Shown piece by piece: positions 48,801 through 55,432 of a DNA stretch of 64,000 nt. Origin of the DNA: Microvelia longipes (taxonomy: Eukaryota > Arthropoda > Insecta > Hemiptera > Veliidae). The notes beneath the pieces were generated by a model. The model was not told the origin of the DNA, made no database searches, and saw nothing but the letters and a program-made list of their open reading frames with translations. The first letter of the stretch is position 1, and each line of letters opens with the position of its first letter. Where the stretch lies: positions 27,128,441 through 27,192,440 of the forward strand of contig JACMZG010001863.1 in assembly GCA_018340805.1 (NCBI GenBank), given 5' to 3'. The position numbers and the translations under genes are program-made.

Positions 48801-51800
48801 CCTTTTAAGAAAAATAGTGTTTTCCGCCCTGTCTATTGTACTAATATAATTTATTAATTTCTTGATTCATGAACAAGAGTTCAAGGGTTAACCCTGGTAA
48901 ATTAATTATTAAGTTATTAAAAAAGCATCAGCTACTGTTTTGATATCCCTTATTATTTTTTCATTTACTTTATTGAATTATTATTTTTGTCATTGCCTAT
49001 TTTACCATTATTTCGTTTACTATTTTCTAAAGTTCTTTTTTTTATAATATGGAACTATGTCCTTGTCAATTTTCTTTTCCGCGTGTAGAACCCTTAGCAT
49101 TTCCCCCGATACAATCAAACCTGCCGTCAATACATCTTTCTTTCATTTGACTCATTTGAGGAAGGTCAAGGATGTAGTACCTGTTGCATTGAAAAATGGA
49201 GTAAATGATTAAATGGGATACCTGTAGCTCTGAGTACTTAGGACAGACTGGGAGAAGTCTAAGCATCCATTTAGCTGAGCATACAATGCAAACTAGCAGT
49301 CGGTTTTATCAGCATATTAATGCGGAATGGCATAAGGAAGGCCGTCATGAAACTAGCTTCTTGCATTAAGTTGATAAGGGATGTAAACTTGAGTTCCTCG
49401 AAAAGCTTGAAACACAAACCAGTTAGCACAATATGGGCACTTAAACCTAAACTTTAGAGGAGTCTGCTCTATATTTCTTCATACTCTACTGAAGGTTCCA
49501 CCCCCACCTCAAGTTAGTCTTTCACTATTACCATCGAGAAAGAAAAAGTAGTTATTTGTTGTTTCATTAATTTATTTGTCTCATGTTTTATTAATTCCAT
49601 CTTTAATCTGAGGTAATTTTTGTTGTTTATTGTTCATTCTTATTATTTCCATATATTTTTTGTTCTATTATTATTTGTTTTGTTGCTTTTTTATTTTTTG
49701 TGTGTTTTTATTACTTTTTGGCTTTATTTGTTTTTTGATTGATTAGTTTTGACTTATTTGTAAATCATCAGGCACTGATGATGGCCTCATGCTAGGTTGA
49801 AAGTGCTTTGCCAATAAAAAATATTTTTGTGGAGAGACTCATTCCTTTCACCCATACTTAAAAGACAACTTGACTCTATCAGTTAAAAACTATTCACTAT
49901 GGCCAGTTTTATTCAAAATTATTATGGTTTGGCTCTATGAAGCTCTACATACAGCCTCATAGACATACATATTATTTTTTAGTCATTCAAAATAAAATAT
50001 TAAGAGTTATTTTTAAAAAGCTTAGAAGAACGTGTTGCAAACCTTTGTTTAAAGCTAGTAAAATAATAACTATACCTGGAATTTATGTGCTAGACAACTT
50101 AAAATGAACAAGAAAAATTTAAATGATTTTGGTTTGTAATATTATCAATACCGACGCTGGGAAAAATTTTCCAAACTTTGACCAGTTCCTCTCTGAGAGT
50201 TTTTTTATAAAAAAAGTTTCTGGTATTCTGGTATAAAAACTCTTTAGGAAATCACCCAAAAATCTTAAAAACAGTAATATGGAATATGGTAAATTTGTAA
50301 AGGAACCAAAAATATTTTATCAGAAAATCCAATCTTATATATCAATAAATTTTTCCAATTTAAAATAAAATTGTTTGACTCAGCCCAATAATATATAATG
50401 TTATATTTATAGTTTGGTTTTAATTTTTATAATTCTTAACCAGTAATAATTATATTTTTTTTAACGATTCAGTTTATCATAATGATATCTTTTAATAGTT
50501 TTATAACTACCATAACTATGTAAAACTTTTATTTGATTCATGTCATTCACTTTTTGTAAAAGTATTATTGTATAATGCCTAAAACAAATAAAAGATTCTT
50601 ATTCATATTTTAATTTTTTTTAGGTAACTTGGTTTAAAGATGGCAGACCGATGAATCCAAATATTAGATTATCATATTTAGCTCTTGATGAGAAGCAAAT
50701 GTTAATTATTAAGAATACAAGAGAATCAGACCTAGCCATTTACACATGTCAAGCTACTAATAGACTTGGACAAGCACAGGCAACTATTGAAATATCTGGT
50801 AATATTTTTTTAATAGTCAATCCAAGTTTCTAAAAGATATTAAGTACATTGAAATGGCTTGAAAGAGGAATTAATAATTTATGGATTCCATTTATATTTA
50901 TGAATAGAATTTCATCACAATATTTAATATAAAGTCATACCAATAGTCAACGTACAAATGTCATGCAATGCCATAACAAATCAAGAGGACCATTATGGCA
51001 CCGCCCTTTAAAGGTCCTATAATATAACACACGGCTAAAGTCAATTGACAGCCCGCCAAAATCTCAATGCTTTCAACCTTTTTTTTACAAAAAAATCCCT
51101 TCTTTTAAGTAACAAAAAAATCCTACTCTGGCAACACTGTAAAGTCAGGTTATGTTTGATTTTGTTATTTTTTTTTATTTGATATCGTATTTTTTATTTT
51201 TTAAAAATTATTTATTAACTTTAAGAAGAAATATTGTTGTATCTTATAAATTTACCAACTAAGTGTTGCTTTAAATTTGTTCGGGAAGTATGAATTAAGT
51301 GGAGTTAAAGTTGTTAATTATGTAATGCAATGGATCATATTATTTTTATGATTAAAGTTTAACGATTTTAATAAATCGTCAGCTATAATTATTCTTTTCC
51401 AAAACAAACTGCTTTTTTTGTGTCAAGTTTGTATAATTGAAAGCGTATTGTTTCATATTATAAAAATAATATGATACAATATGCATTCATGACTTAAAAA
51501 GTCAAGACTGTCTTCTATCAAAAGACATGACATTTTCCAAAAAAAAGCTGTCTTTTGGTTAACAAACTACAACCCCTGCGCAGTACTCAAATAGCAAGAA
51601 ATGCTTGAAGAATACGCCAATGTCCATGCATCATATATAGGCACTCAGATCATATTACAACGCAATAATTAGATGAATTGAACAGATTGGAATGAAACGA
51701 AACGAAATCAAACAGATCAATATGCACAATGAGGGAAATAAAAGGGACGCGAGGTTACAAATATTTACAGCCAGTGTTGCCTTTTTATGATTTTATTTAC

Positions 51801-53736
51801 AAAAAAGGTATTTCTTTTATACCGAAGTTGGCATGAGGTGGAGGGGAAAGGAGCGTGGTCGGTCTGAACCAATAGAATTCTTTCCCTCAAAGATTTTAGG
51901 CGTGCTGTCAATTGATTTTAGCCGTGTGTCGTATTATAATAAACCAATATTATTATTTTCCTTTCTGATAATGGCTGATTATACTGTCTAGTACTGAATG
52001 CACAGCATAATCTTTGCAGACGATGAAGATAGGGGTTTGTTATTATTATTATTTTAATTTTATTAATACAACTACATACTTAAATAAAATATGTATTCGT
52101 GAAAGGGGGTGTATTAGTAGTGTGAGTTATCTGGAGAATATATTAATCAAGGGAAGATATCTTATGATATCACTCCGGTGTCAAAGGGTTCGTTGTTAAA
52201 AATATATGTCCAAAAGATTCCATAACAAATTGAAAGATTTAAAGCATTATTCTTGTGACTTAAAACCCTAGTAGTATTACTAGTCCCCTAATACTTATCC
52301 CCCCCCCCCATTATAATTATTATTTGTTATAATTATCATTAAATTATAATGAGAAATAATATAACTTAAAGATGATCAATTCTTAGCTTTTAATTTTAAC
52401 TGAAATGATCAATTTGATAACTTATATTTTGTTTTCTTTTACTTTTATTTCTCTCTATCTTATAAATTTTATCTTTCTTCCTCTCTCTCTTCTACATCCT
52501 TCATTGCTTACAAGACTTGTTTTCTTCTCCTTTCTCTTATAAATTCTCTCTCTCTCTCTAACAAGTTCAAGTCCTTCCTGTTAGTTACAGGAGTAAGTAT
52601 GTATGCTCCCAGCACAATATGTTAATTATACATTTGATTCTTGCAGGAGTAGCTAACTCAGCTGTGTTTAAGAAAGGACTAAAAAGTCCAGGAGATGATG
52701 ATTATACTTTAGTCTGGGAAGTAGAGAGTTATTCTCCTATAATACAACACCAACTTCTTTTCAGGAGACATGATGTAAGATTTAGAATCAATCTTTTATT
52801 ATCATTACTGTCTAATATTATTTGTAAATACATTTTTTGGTTAAAGCTTATCAAAATCATTTGGTTAATAAGTAGTGCCAATCAACCCCTCATAGGTTTT
52901 TGCCTTTTATAAAGTTACTTCCTATTAACATAATGTAGCATCTTTACATCATGTTTTGTGACCTAATTTTGTTCCATGTAATGTGTTTCACATGTTATGT
53001 GTCCTGATTTTATTCCAGCCGAAAAACCTAAATTCAAAAGAATATAATATCTTAAATTTTAAAATTTATTAATTATAATAATATAAACTTTAAGTGTAAA
53101 TATAACCACAATAAAAATATTTTAGCTTTATAGACTGCCGGATAACTGGACCAAGATCATAGTTCCTGCTGATTCATACAGTCCTGGTCCGTTTCATACA
53201 CAGACTTATGTGCTTAGTGGTCTCAACAAAGCCACTCTGTATGAAGCTGTTGTTTCCACTAGAAATCGTTTTGGTTGGAGTTCTCCTTCTCAAATACACA
53301 GATTTGCCACTAATGGACTAGGTAAGGTTTATTGTTTAAAACTTATTTATTCTTTATGTTTATTTTTTTAATAATGAAATAAATCTTGGATAAATTAAAT
53401 ACCCTATTTTTGGCTGATCTTGTTATATAAATAAGTCAGTATAACATATATTCTTTATTTACATTGTGGGCTAATGTGTATATTAAACATAAATAGATTA
53501 AAAGATACACTTAAATCAATATTAAGAATATTGATAATTGGAAATATAATTAGTTACATTTAAAATACAAATAGATTAAATAATAATTTTAAGCAAAAAT
53601 ATTTATCAATGATAATTAAGGATTATTATGATTTTACATGGAGTTTTTATTACTCTTTATTTTAACTAACTAACTTATTAACAATAATAAGCATCCTTAC
53701 TTATTATGATATATTGCAACAAATAAGAGCTAATTT

Positions 53737-53824
<88 letters not shown>

Positions 53825-55105
53825 TGTGTGTGTGTGGGCCAAATAATTGAACCAAAAAAGCACGTTAATGTTATATTTTATTTATAATACTGAGTTGTAT
53901 AATTATTTTATTTTAGAAGTACCAGAGTATGATACAACTATAATGAGCACTGAAACAAATGGTATAACTGATTCAATAGCAGGTACTTATATTTTTTCTT
54001 TTATATTTATTTATGTGTATATATATGCATCAGTGATATGCATTTTTTACTAAGGTGTTAATAAATTTTTGTTAGATTTCACTGAAGATGTAAGAGTTTC
54101 ACTCTACAAAAGGTGTGAAATGTATATTTCAAATACATTACGCATTAAAATTTTAGAAAATTGCTCAAATTTTAGGTTTCTTAAAATAAGTGGTACCCTG
54201 TTAGACATTCGCAAAACTTTTAGATGACATATTTCAATCTGATAAAATTTCCCATAAATCAAGTGTTTATTCATTAAGATTGGATAACTACAACCATTTT
54301 ATGGCAGTGGGAAATTTTTAATTTTTGCATAGTAAGTGAATTTATTTTTTAAAAAATGTCATTGTTTTGTGAATTTTTAAGTCAGTTTGCAAATACTGTA
54401 AATTTAGTTTTAGTTCTCAATTATTAAAAAAACCACTCTTTTTATTGGAAATGTTATCAGCTTGGGAAAATGTTCTCTCTAAGTTTTGCACTCAACTAAC
54501 AGGGAACCAATTATTTCTAGAAACCTACAATTTGTGCAACTTTCTAAAATTTTGAGTGTGTCGATCATATTTTACTCTTGTATCACATCATATTTTACTT
54601 TTGTGAGATAATCATTTTTTATCGTTGTATATTTTCAAAAAAATTGGCTTAAATCAGTACAAAATGAGTCACATTTTGCCATGCCTACCCTCAGGACAAC
54701 AATTATTTTAAAGGACTGCAATCTTCAATTGTTTATTTTTAAATTCAATGACCAAAAAGCTAAGATTACCTTGTTTCTATCAAGTTTACTCACACAATGA
54801 GTGAGCAGACATTTGCTCAAAATTCGGCTCAGGCAAAGAAATAATAGAATTTATGAGATTAGTTCGGTTTTATTATGAGATAATTTTGGATTTGGAACAT
54901 AACAATTCCACACATAAAATTCTTAATAAAGTTTGAATTAATTATGAATTCATTAATAAATTATTCCTTTTATATTTCAGAAAACTTTAATTTCAGAGGA
55001 GTCGAAACAGTCTACTACAGCAGTCAAACATCTCACCATATAAGATCACCCTGGTGCCTGTTAACTATCGTTGTACACTTCTTATTACTTCTTTGTTTTT
55101 CATAA
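27764..55105 (+). CDS. GPI-anchored Ig3-FN3 cell adhesion protein (Klingon/Wrapper-like), 11 exons
   Basis: Joined exons give 468 residues: 27764-27803, 41197-41298, 42028-42240, 44032-44153, 44961-45102, 46390-46487, 50624-50798, 52647-52774, 53126-53321, 53917-53982, 54981-55105. All introns are GT-AG and all phases agree. Signal peptide is about residues 1-18 (MKTIVFSCLLAAIQSARG). Ig1 has C42/C99 with W55, Ig2 C144/C187 with W156, and Ig3 C230/C281 with W242. The FN3 domain spans about 300-404. A linker and hydrophobic tail (453-468, no charged residue after it) fit GPI attachment. N-glycosylation sequons are at N81 and N347. Drosophila Klingon and Wrapper have this exact architecture and mediate neuron or glia adhesion; the role here is inferred from them. 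The frame is intact, so the gene is probably functional. Which family member it is cannot be settled by eye. Confidence 0.93.
28010..28410 (+). repeat. Dispersed repeat family A, best copy (intron 1)
   Basis: Starts near a palindromic hairpin, CCTCATTTATACCGTAGGTA and its complement (about 28037-28068). Then follow TTGTGTTTGC, AAACCGGGATGTCACCGG, a (TG)n core (28165-28190), TTATCATCGTAGCTCCCAG, TTGTACAAAAATCATTCTAT, GCCATTAACCCGCAATAATG, AAACGCGGAAAAATT and GAAATTTGGCACGC. Copies elsewhere define the family. Noncoding. Confidence 0.8.
28411..29460. other. Intron 1 sequence, nothing recognised
   Basis: AT-rich. A short ORF at 28774-28968 (minus) has no family resemblance. Confidence 0.4.
29465..30115 (-). 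repeat. Dispersed repeat family B, longest copy (intron 1)
   Basis: Runs from a G-rich lead (GGGGGGACTCACTGA) through a palindromic CATACATATG microsatellite, TTTTTATGGGACACGAC, GTGTGACGTCAATTATCCAC, GAAAATTCGCTTATATCGTG and TAATATGACGAACTGATATA to a GC-rich end (GGCCCGGGGGCCGCAAAACG, AGCACTGACGCTGTGAAG). Matches the copies at 2265-2600, 11640-11995 and 34845-35080. Confidence 0.8.
30116..32140. other. Intron 1 sequence, nothing recognised
   Basis: AT-rich, with no ORF of interest and no family repeat identified. Confidence 0.4.
32145..32315 (-). repeat. LTR-like fragment matching the BEL/Pao 3' flank
   Basis: Minus-strand reading gives GAGAGATACCTAGGAAATG, AACAAGCAAATGCAATGCTA, ATAATGTCATG and CACTCTGTTTCGTTACGTC, then CTAACTCATCAGGGCGCCGA. 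The order is that of 24560-24765, which carries a roughly 45-bp insertion. Probably a solo-LTR piece. Confidence 0.7.
33054..33345 (+). repeat. 27-bp minisatellite with 54-bp higher-order pattern
   Basis: About eleven units of 27 bp starting CTCTTCAG. Two versions tend to alternate: one with AATAATGAAGAAGTCTTCA and one with ATTAATAAAGAATTTTTCA. One unit is truncated near 33220-33260. Located in intron 1. Confidence 0.85.
33845..34100 (+). repeat. Cluster of CTCGCTTCGCTCG-type motifs
   Basis: Four diverged copies of the 28-bp motif (…GACTCGCTTCGCTCGTCCTCAGAAT-like) start near 33850, 33900, 33972 and 34064. Two are followed by words such as ATGTCATGAT and TTATAATCATCCAAAGC that also follow the copy at 3750. 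A T28 run separates the last two. Confidence 0.6.
34330..34435 (-). repeat. Partial family A end (hairpin end only)
   Basis: GAACACAATACTTTTCCTTT and CTAGAAGAAGAAAAGTAAAAA correspond to the hairpin end of family A in reverse orientation. The stem is decayed. Confidence 0.45.
34845..35080 (+). repeat. Dispersed repeat family B, copy 4 (intron 1)
   Basis: GCCGCTTTGTGGCCAAATGG, TCTGTTCGTCGTATTA, AAGTGGCGTGCTGCCACTA and AAAAACGTGATATGTTTTC align with 2345-2480. The GC-rich head is truncated. Confidence 0.7.
36280..36350 (+). repeat. Possible Penelope-like 3' end fragment
   Basis: CACCTGAAGAAGGCATTTGC followed by AAAGTGTCAATAAAATTT resembles the 3' end typical of Penelope-like elements and compares with 49768-49830. 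Short, so only suggestive. Confidence 0.3.
37138..37183. repeat. GC-rich 21-bp hairpin in intron 1
   Basis: Arms 37138-37158 and 37163-37183 pair with one mismatch around the loop ATGG; the stem core is GGGGCGAAGTCGGGG. It stands out in AT-rich sequence. No transcript evidence can be seen. Confidence 0.85.
37331..37404 (+). repeat. Three-copy 25-bp tandem repeat
   Basis: Units of TATCGTCTGTTTCATGTAGA plus ACCA, the third shortened by one base. Intron 1. Confidence 0.9.
37848..38935 (+). repeat. Family A copy split by a foldback element (intron 1)
   Basis: The first half (37848-38023) carries the hairpin end CCTCATTTATATCGTAGGTA, the AAACCGGAATTTCACC block and (GT)n. The second half (38749-38935) continues with TTCGGTACAAAAATCAATC, CATTATTAACCCGCAATAAT and AAAGGCGGAAACATT. 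The 725 bp between them is a separate inverted-repeat element. Confidence 0.8.
38024..38748. mobile_element. Foldback element D1, about 250-bp inverted arms
   Basis: Termini ATAGTCTAAGAGCC and GGCTCTTGGACTAT. The left arm and the complement of the right arm share TGACTCATTTTGTA-like, AAACCAAATTTTTCTGAAAA, AAAAGCATAGTCTG, GTGGAGCC-like and ATAAGTGGTTCCCTGTTG-like blocks through about 250 bp. The centre holds the A-run at 38346 and no transposase. A related, more diverged copy is at 54078-54712. Target-site duplication unclear. Confidence 0.85.
38936..40299. other. Intron 1 sequence, nothing recognised
   Basis: AT-rich. A simple ACTAATACTATACTA-type tract lies at 40245-40305. Confidence 0.4.
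40300..41070 (+). pseudogene. 3' remnant of a LINE (intron 1)
   Basis: The frame at about 40435-40575 reads LRTNYLFNSPISRMMRLAN and SKFKSFVTSHLL, the sort of C-terminal end seen in CR1/jockey-like LINE ORF2 proteins. It is followed by a T-rich 3' UTR ending TTGGCTCACGCCGTAAATTA and a (AAATA)n tail at 41055-41070. No RT motifs remain. It sits just upstream of exon 2. Confidence 0.65.
41197..41298 (+). CDS. Ig3-FN3 gene exon 2 (first half of Ig1)
   Basis: Acceptor TTTCAG, donor GTTAGT. Completes the signal peptide, then encodes the first strands of Ig1 including the first cysteine in VMLPCDVENL. Phase 1 end. Confidence 0.9.
42028..42240 (+). CDS. Ig3-FN3 gene exon 3 (second half of Ig1)
   Basis: Acceptor TTTTTAG, donor GTAAGT. 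Carries the Ig core tryptophan in STVRWWKGE and the F-strand motif SDSGDYRCQV. Ends phase 1 at the Ig1/Ig2 border. Confidence 0.95.
42460..43160. repeat. Nested inverted repeats in intron 3
   Basis: An outer pair shares AGCGCTGCGGCGGACC, direct at 42470-42486 and inverted at about 43098-43114. An inner pair of about 47 bp (42634-42680 and 42785-42831) shares TTTCATTTAA, AATTTATT and ATCAGGTAAT in opposite orientation. The inner pair looks like a short MITE inside the interval delimited by the outer pair. Confidence 0.65.
43262..43450 (+). repeat. Dispersed repeat matching 9403-9560
   Basis: CTTCGAACTCGCTTCTCTCATC, TAGTAAATACATTTATTTAT, CAGTCACCAATCTAGATACT and GCTATTTAACTTTTAAT follow the same order as at 9403-9500. 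Intron 3. The ORF over it is incidental. Confidence 0.6.
43505..43733 (-). repeat. Dispersed repeat family A copy with intact terminal hairpin (intron 3)
   Basis: Inverted copy: GATAACACTCTCACACACAC, GACTGACAACTTTG, AAACACCTGAACTG, then the hairpin end where CTTTTCCTATGTACCTTATA and its near-complement surround ACCTAAGGTA (about 43683-43728). Confidence 0.8.
44032..44153 (+). CDS. Ig3-FN3 gene exon 4 (first half of Ig2)
   Basis: Acceptor TTACAG, donor GTAAGC. Encodes PPSLQTVPESG through the first cysteine (ITIGCNPSGVPKP) and the tryptophan of TWTFK. Ends phase 0. Confidence 0.93.
44961..45102 (+). CDS. Ig3-FN3 gene exon 5 (second half of Ig2)
   Basis: Acceptor TGTATAG, donor GTAAGT. Encodes GTEIQLISSRNTLRF and the F-strand cysteine in MEGDYTCTASNGVG. 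Ends phase 1. Confidence 0.95.
45640..45755 (-). repeat. 5'-truncated SINE body (intron 5)
   Basis: On the minus strand GATTTCGCCAACTTTAAC, GAGCATAGTAGATGTGACCC, TTCCCGCAGGG and AACGGGCATT, followed by an (ATT)n tail, match the body of the SINE at 5725-6010. The tRNA head is absent. An adjacent ORF (45358-45753) has no protein resemblance. Confidence 0.75.
45923..45959. repeat. Perfect 14-bp hairpin (intron 5)
   Basis: ACCCACTATCGTCA at 45923-45936 and its exact complement at 45946-45959, with a 9-nt loop. Confidence 0.85.
46390..46487 (+). CDS. Ig3-FN3 gene exon 6 (first half of Ig3)
   Basis: Acceptor TTGAAG (weak, purine before AG), donor GTAATC (also non-optimal). Encodes APEVSAVKQWIHTAPG and the first cysteine in EITCNVHSNPTAK. 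Ends phase 0. The weak sites make skipping conceivable, but that would shift the frame and remove half of Ig3. Confidence 0.88.
46488..47372. other. Start of intron 6, no coding feature
   Basis: AT-rich. ACAGGGTGTTCATATAAAGTG at 47262-47282 has the look of a DNA-transposon terminus, but no matching right end was found beyond the adjacent foldback element. Confidence 0.4.
47373..48373. mobile_element. 1-kb foldback element (intron 6)
   Basis: Long inverted arms of about 330-370 bp: left 47373 to about 47740, right about 48000 to 48373. Shared blocks include TCAAATTTAATATT, GACCTCACATCATAAAATTG, CAAGCTAGAAAG, AAATTTCCTAAAGGAC, CTAACTATGTCAAATATTTT, GGGCATTAGAGGAAGTAAGA and GACTATTGAATGTAT-like. 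The middle of about 260 bp is AT-rich and shows no transposase. Not the same family as the element at 38024. Confidence 0.88.
48395..49060 (-). pseudogene. Decayed LINE reverse transcriptase fragment (intron 6)
   Basis: Minus-strand reading shows, with several frame changes and stops, a thumbless RT N-terminal region: a FLPEKL block followed by a lysine-rich KLILFIKNRKA-like segment (about 48700-48640), ENYSLSR (about 48625) and, after a frameshift, FGVLVDEQLWFRKSRSNH with NLLTKLVSIIDN (about 48550-48430). These correspond to the FPxxLK, NYRPISLL and QFGFRKxxST blocks of CR1/jockey-like RTs. No catalytic motifs survive. Confidence 0.7.
49062..49850 (+). pseudogene. Penelope-like element 3' part with GIY-YIG endonuclease remnant (intron 6)
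   Basis: A frame reading LRKVKDVVPVALKNGVND (about 49160-49213) leads, after a stop and frame change, to DTCSSEYLGQTGRSLSIHLA (49219-49278) and on to a KGCKLEFLEKLE block (about 49378-49413). This order, a GVY-like strand, then YLGQTGRS and a late Glu block, is the GIY-YIG domain of Penelope-like elements. The 3' end includes CACTGATGATGGCC and CAATAAAAAATATT (49772-49830), the usual PLE-type tail. The RT part is missing. In-frame stops mark it as dead. Confidence 0.75.
49870..50360 (+). pseudogene. LINE ORF2 C-terminal fragment (intron 6)
   Basis: The frame at about 49970-50105 reads LVIQNKILRVIFKKLRRTCC and PLFKASKIITIPGIYVLDNL. The pattern LQxKxIRxI...CxPLFKxLxILTxPxLYI is characteristic of the C-terminus of CR1/jockey-like LINE proteins. 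Upstream frames are broken. Probably a fragment of a different copy from the minus-strand RT at 48.4 kb. Confidence 0.65.
50624..50798 (+). CDS. Ig3-FN3 gene exon 7 (second half of Ig3)
   Basis: Acceptor TTTTTAG, donor GTAATA. Encodes VTWFKDGRPMNPN with the core tryptophan and the F-strand motif ESDLAIYTCQATNRLGQA. Ends phase 1. Confidence 0.95.
51027..51929. mobile_element. 903-bp inverted-repeat element, ACACACGGC family (intron 7)
   Basis: Left end ACACACGGCTAAAGTCAATT, right end its near-complement. Terminal repeats extend about 38 bp with four mismatches through GACAGC and CGCC. The interior has no ORF of note. The 166-bp element at 25158-25323 has the same ends. Host TA-rich flanks (ATAATATA / TATTATAATA) suggest an AT-rich target, but a duplication is not certain. 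Confidence 0.85.
52400..52646. other. Pyrimidine-rich end of intron 7
   Basis: CT-rich tracts with (TC)n at 52540-52560 precede exon 8. Probably contains the branch and polypyrimidine region. No other feature. Confidence 0.4.
52647..52774 (+). CDS. Ig3-FN3 gene exon 8 (first half of FN3)
   Basis: Acceptor TTGCAG, donor GTAAGA. Encodes VANSAVFKKGLKSPG, then the FN3 B-strand tryptophan in YTLVWEVESYSPI and HQLLFRRHD. Ends phase 0. Confidence 0.92.
53126..53321 (+). CDS. Ig3-FN3 gene exon 9 (second half of FN3)
   Basis: Acceptor TTTTAG, donor GTAAGG. Encodes LYRLPDNWTKIIVPAD and the FN3 hallmark strand LNKATLYEAVVSTRNRFGWS, ending RFATNGL. Contains the N347 sequon. Ends phase 1. Confidence 0.95.
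53738..53837. repeat. (AT)n tract then (GT)n (intron 9)
   Basis: About 85 bp of AT dinucleotide ending in TTTGTGTGTGTGTG. Confidence 0.95.
53917..53982 (+). CDS. Ig3-FN3 gene exon 10 (linker)
   Basis: Acceptor TTTTAG, donor GTACTT. 66 nt encoding VPEYDTTIMSTETNGITDS, a Ser/Thr-rich stalk before the anchor. Phase 1 at both ends and a multiple of three, so it could be skipped without a frameshift. Confidence 0.85.
54078..54712. mobile_element. Foldback element D2, diverged copy of D1 (intron 10)
   Basis: The right arm complement includes TGTGACTCATTTTGTACT, GAAAATATACAACG and AATAATTGGTTCCCTGTTAG. The left arm carries AATTGCTCAAATTTTAGG and AATAAGTGGTACCCTGTTAG. The blocks match D1 at 38024-38748 in order. 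Boundaries are approximate because the termini are diverged. Confidence 0.7.
54981..55105 (+). CDS. Ig3-FN3 gene exon 11 (GPI signal and stop)
   Basis: Acceptor ATTTCAG. Encodes a short linker with YYSSQTSHH (possible omega site among the serines), then CLLTIVVHFLLLLCFS and TAA. A hydrophobic end without a cytoplasmic tail is typical of GPI-anchor signals. Confidence 0.92.
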
Positions 55106-55432
55106 TACATAAGTATAACATTTGAAAACTTGAAAAAACTGAAGTGTCGTTACAATTCTCTAATATCAATAGAACAGTCTAAACGTAAATAAATTTTATT
55201 GTAAATTTTTACCATTCTATTGTTATTGTTAAATAAAAATAATAATAAAATGTGACCATTTTATCAAGATAATACAATGCCCAGCTTTTTTAAATAAGTG
55301 TGATCTAACAAAACTCCCTAAATAAGAATAAATTTACTAAAATTGTGAAAAATGTACATATTTATCAGGTAAATGCCTTTGTATGTATGCTATGTGTAAG
55401 TTAGGAATAAAGAATTATTTTGCTTCTAATTA
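55106..55432 (+). terminator. 3' UTR and polyadenylation region of the Ig3-FN3 gene
   Basis: Several AATAAA hexamers follow the stop. One at 55406-55411 (GGAATAAAGAATTATTTTGC) is followed by a TG/T-rich stretch and is the best distal candidate. Earlier ones at about 55190 and 55234 could be used alternatively. Confidence 0.45.
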
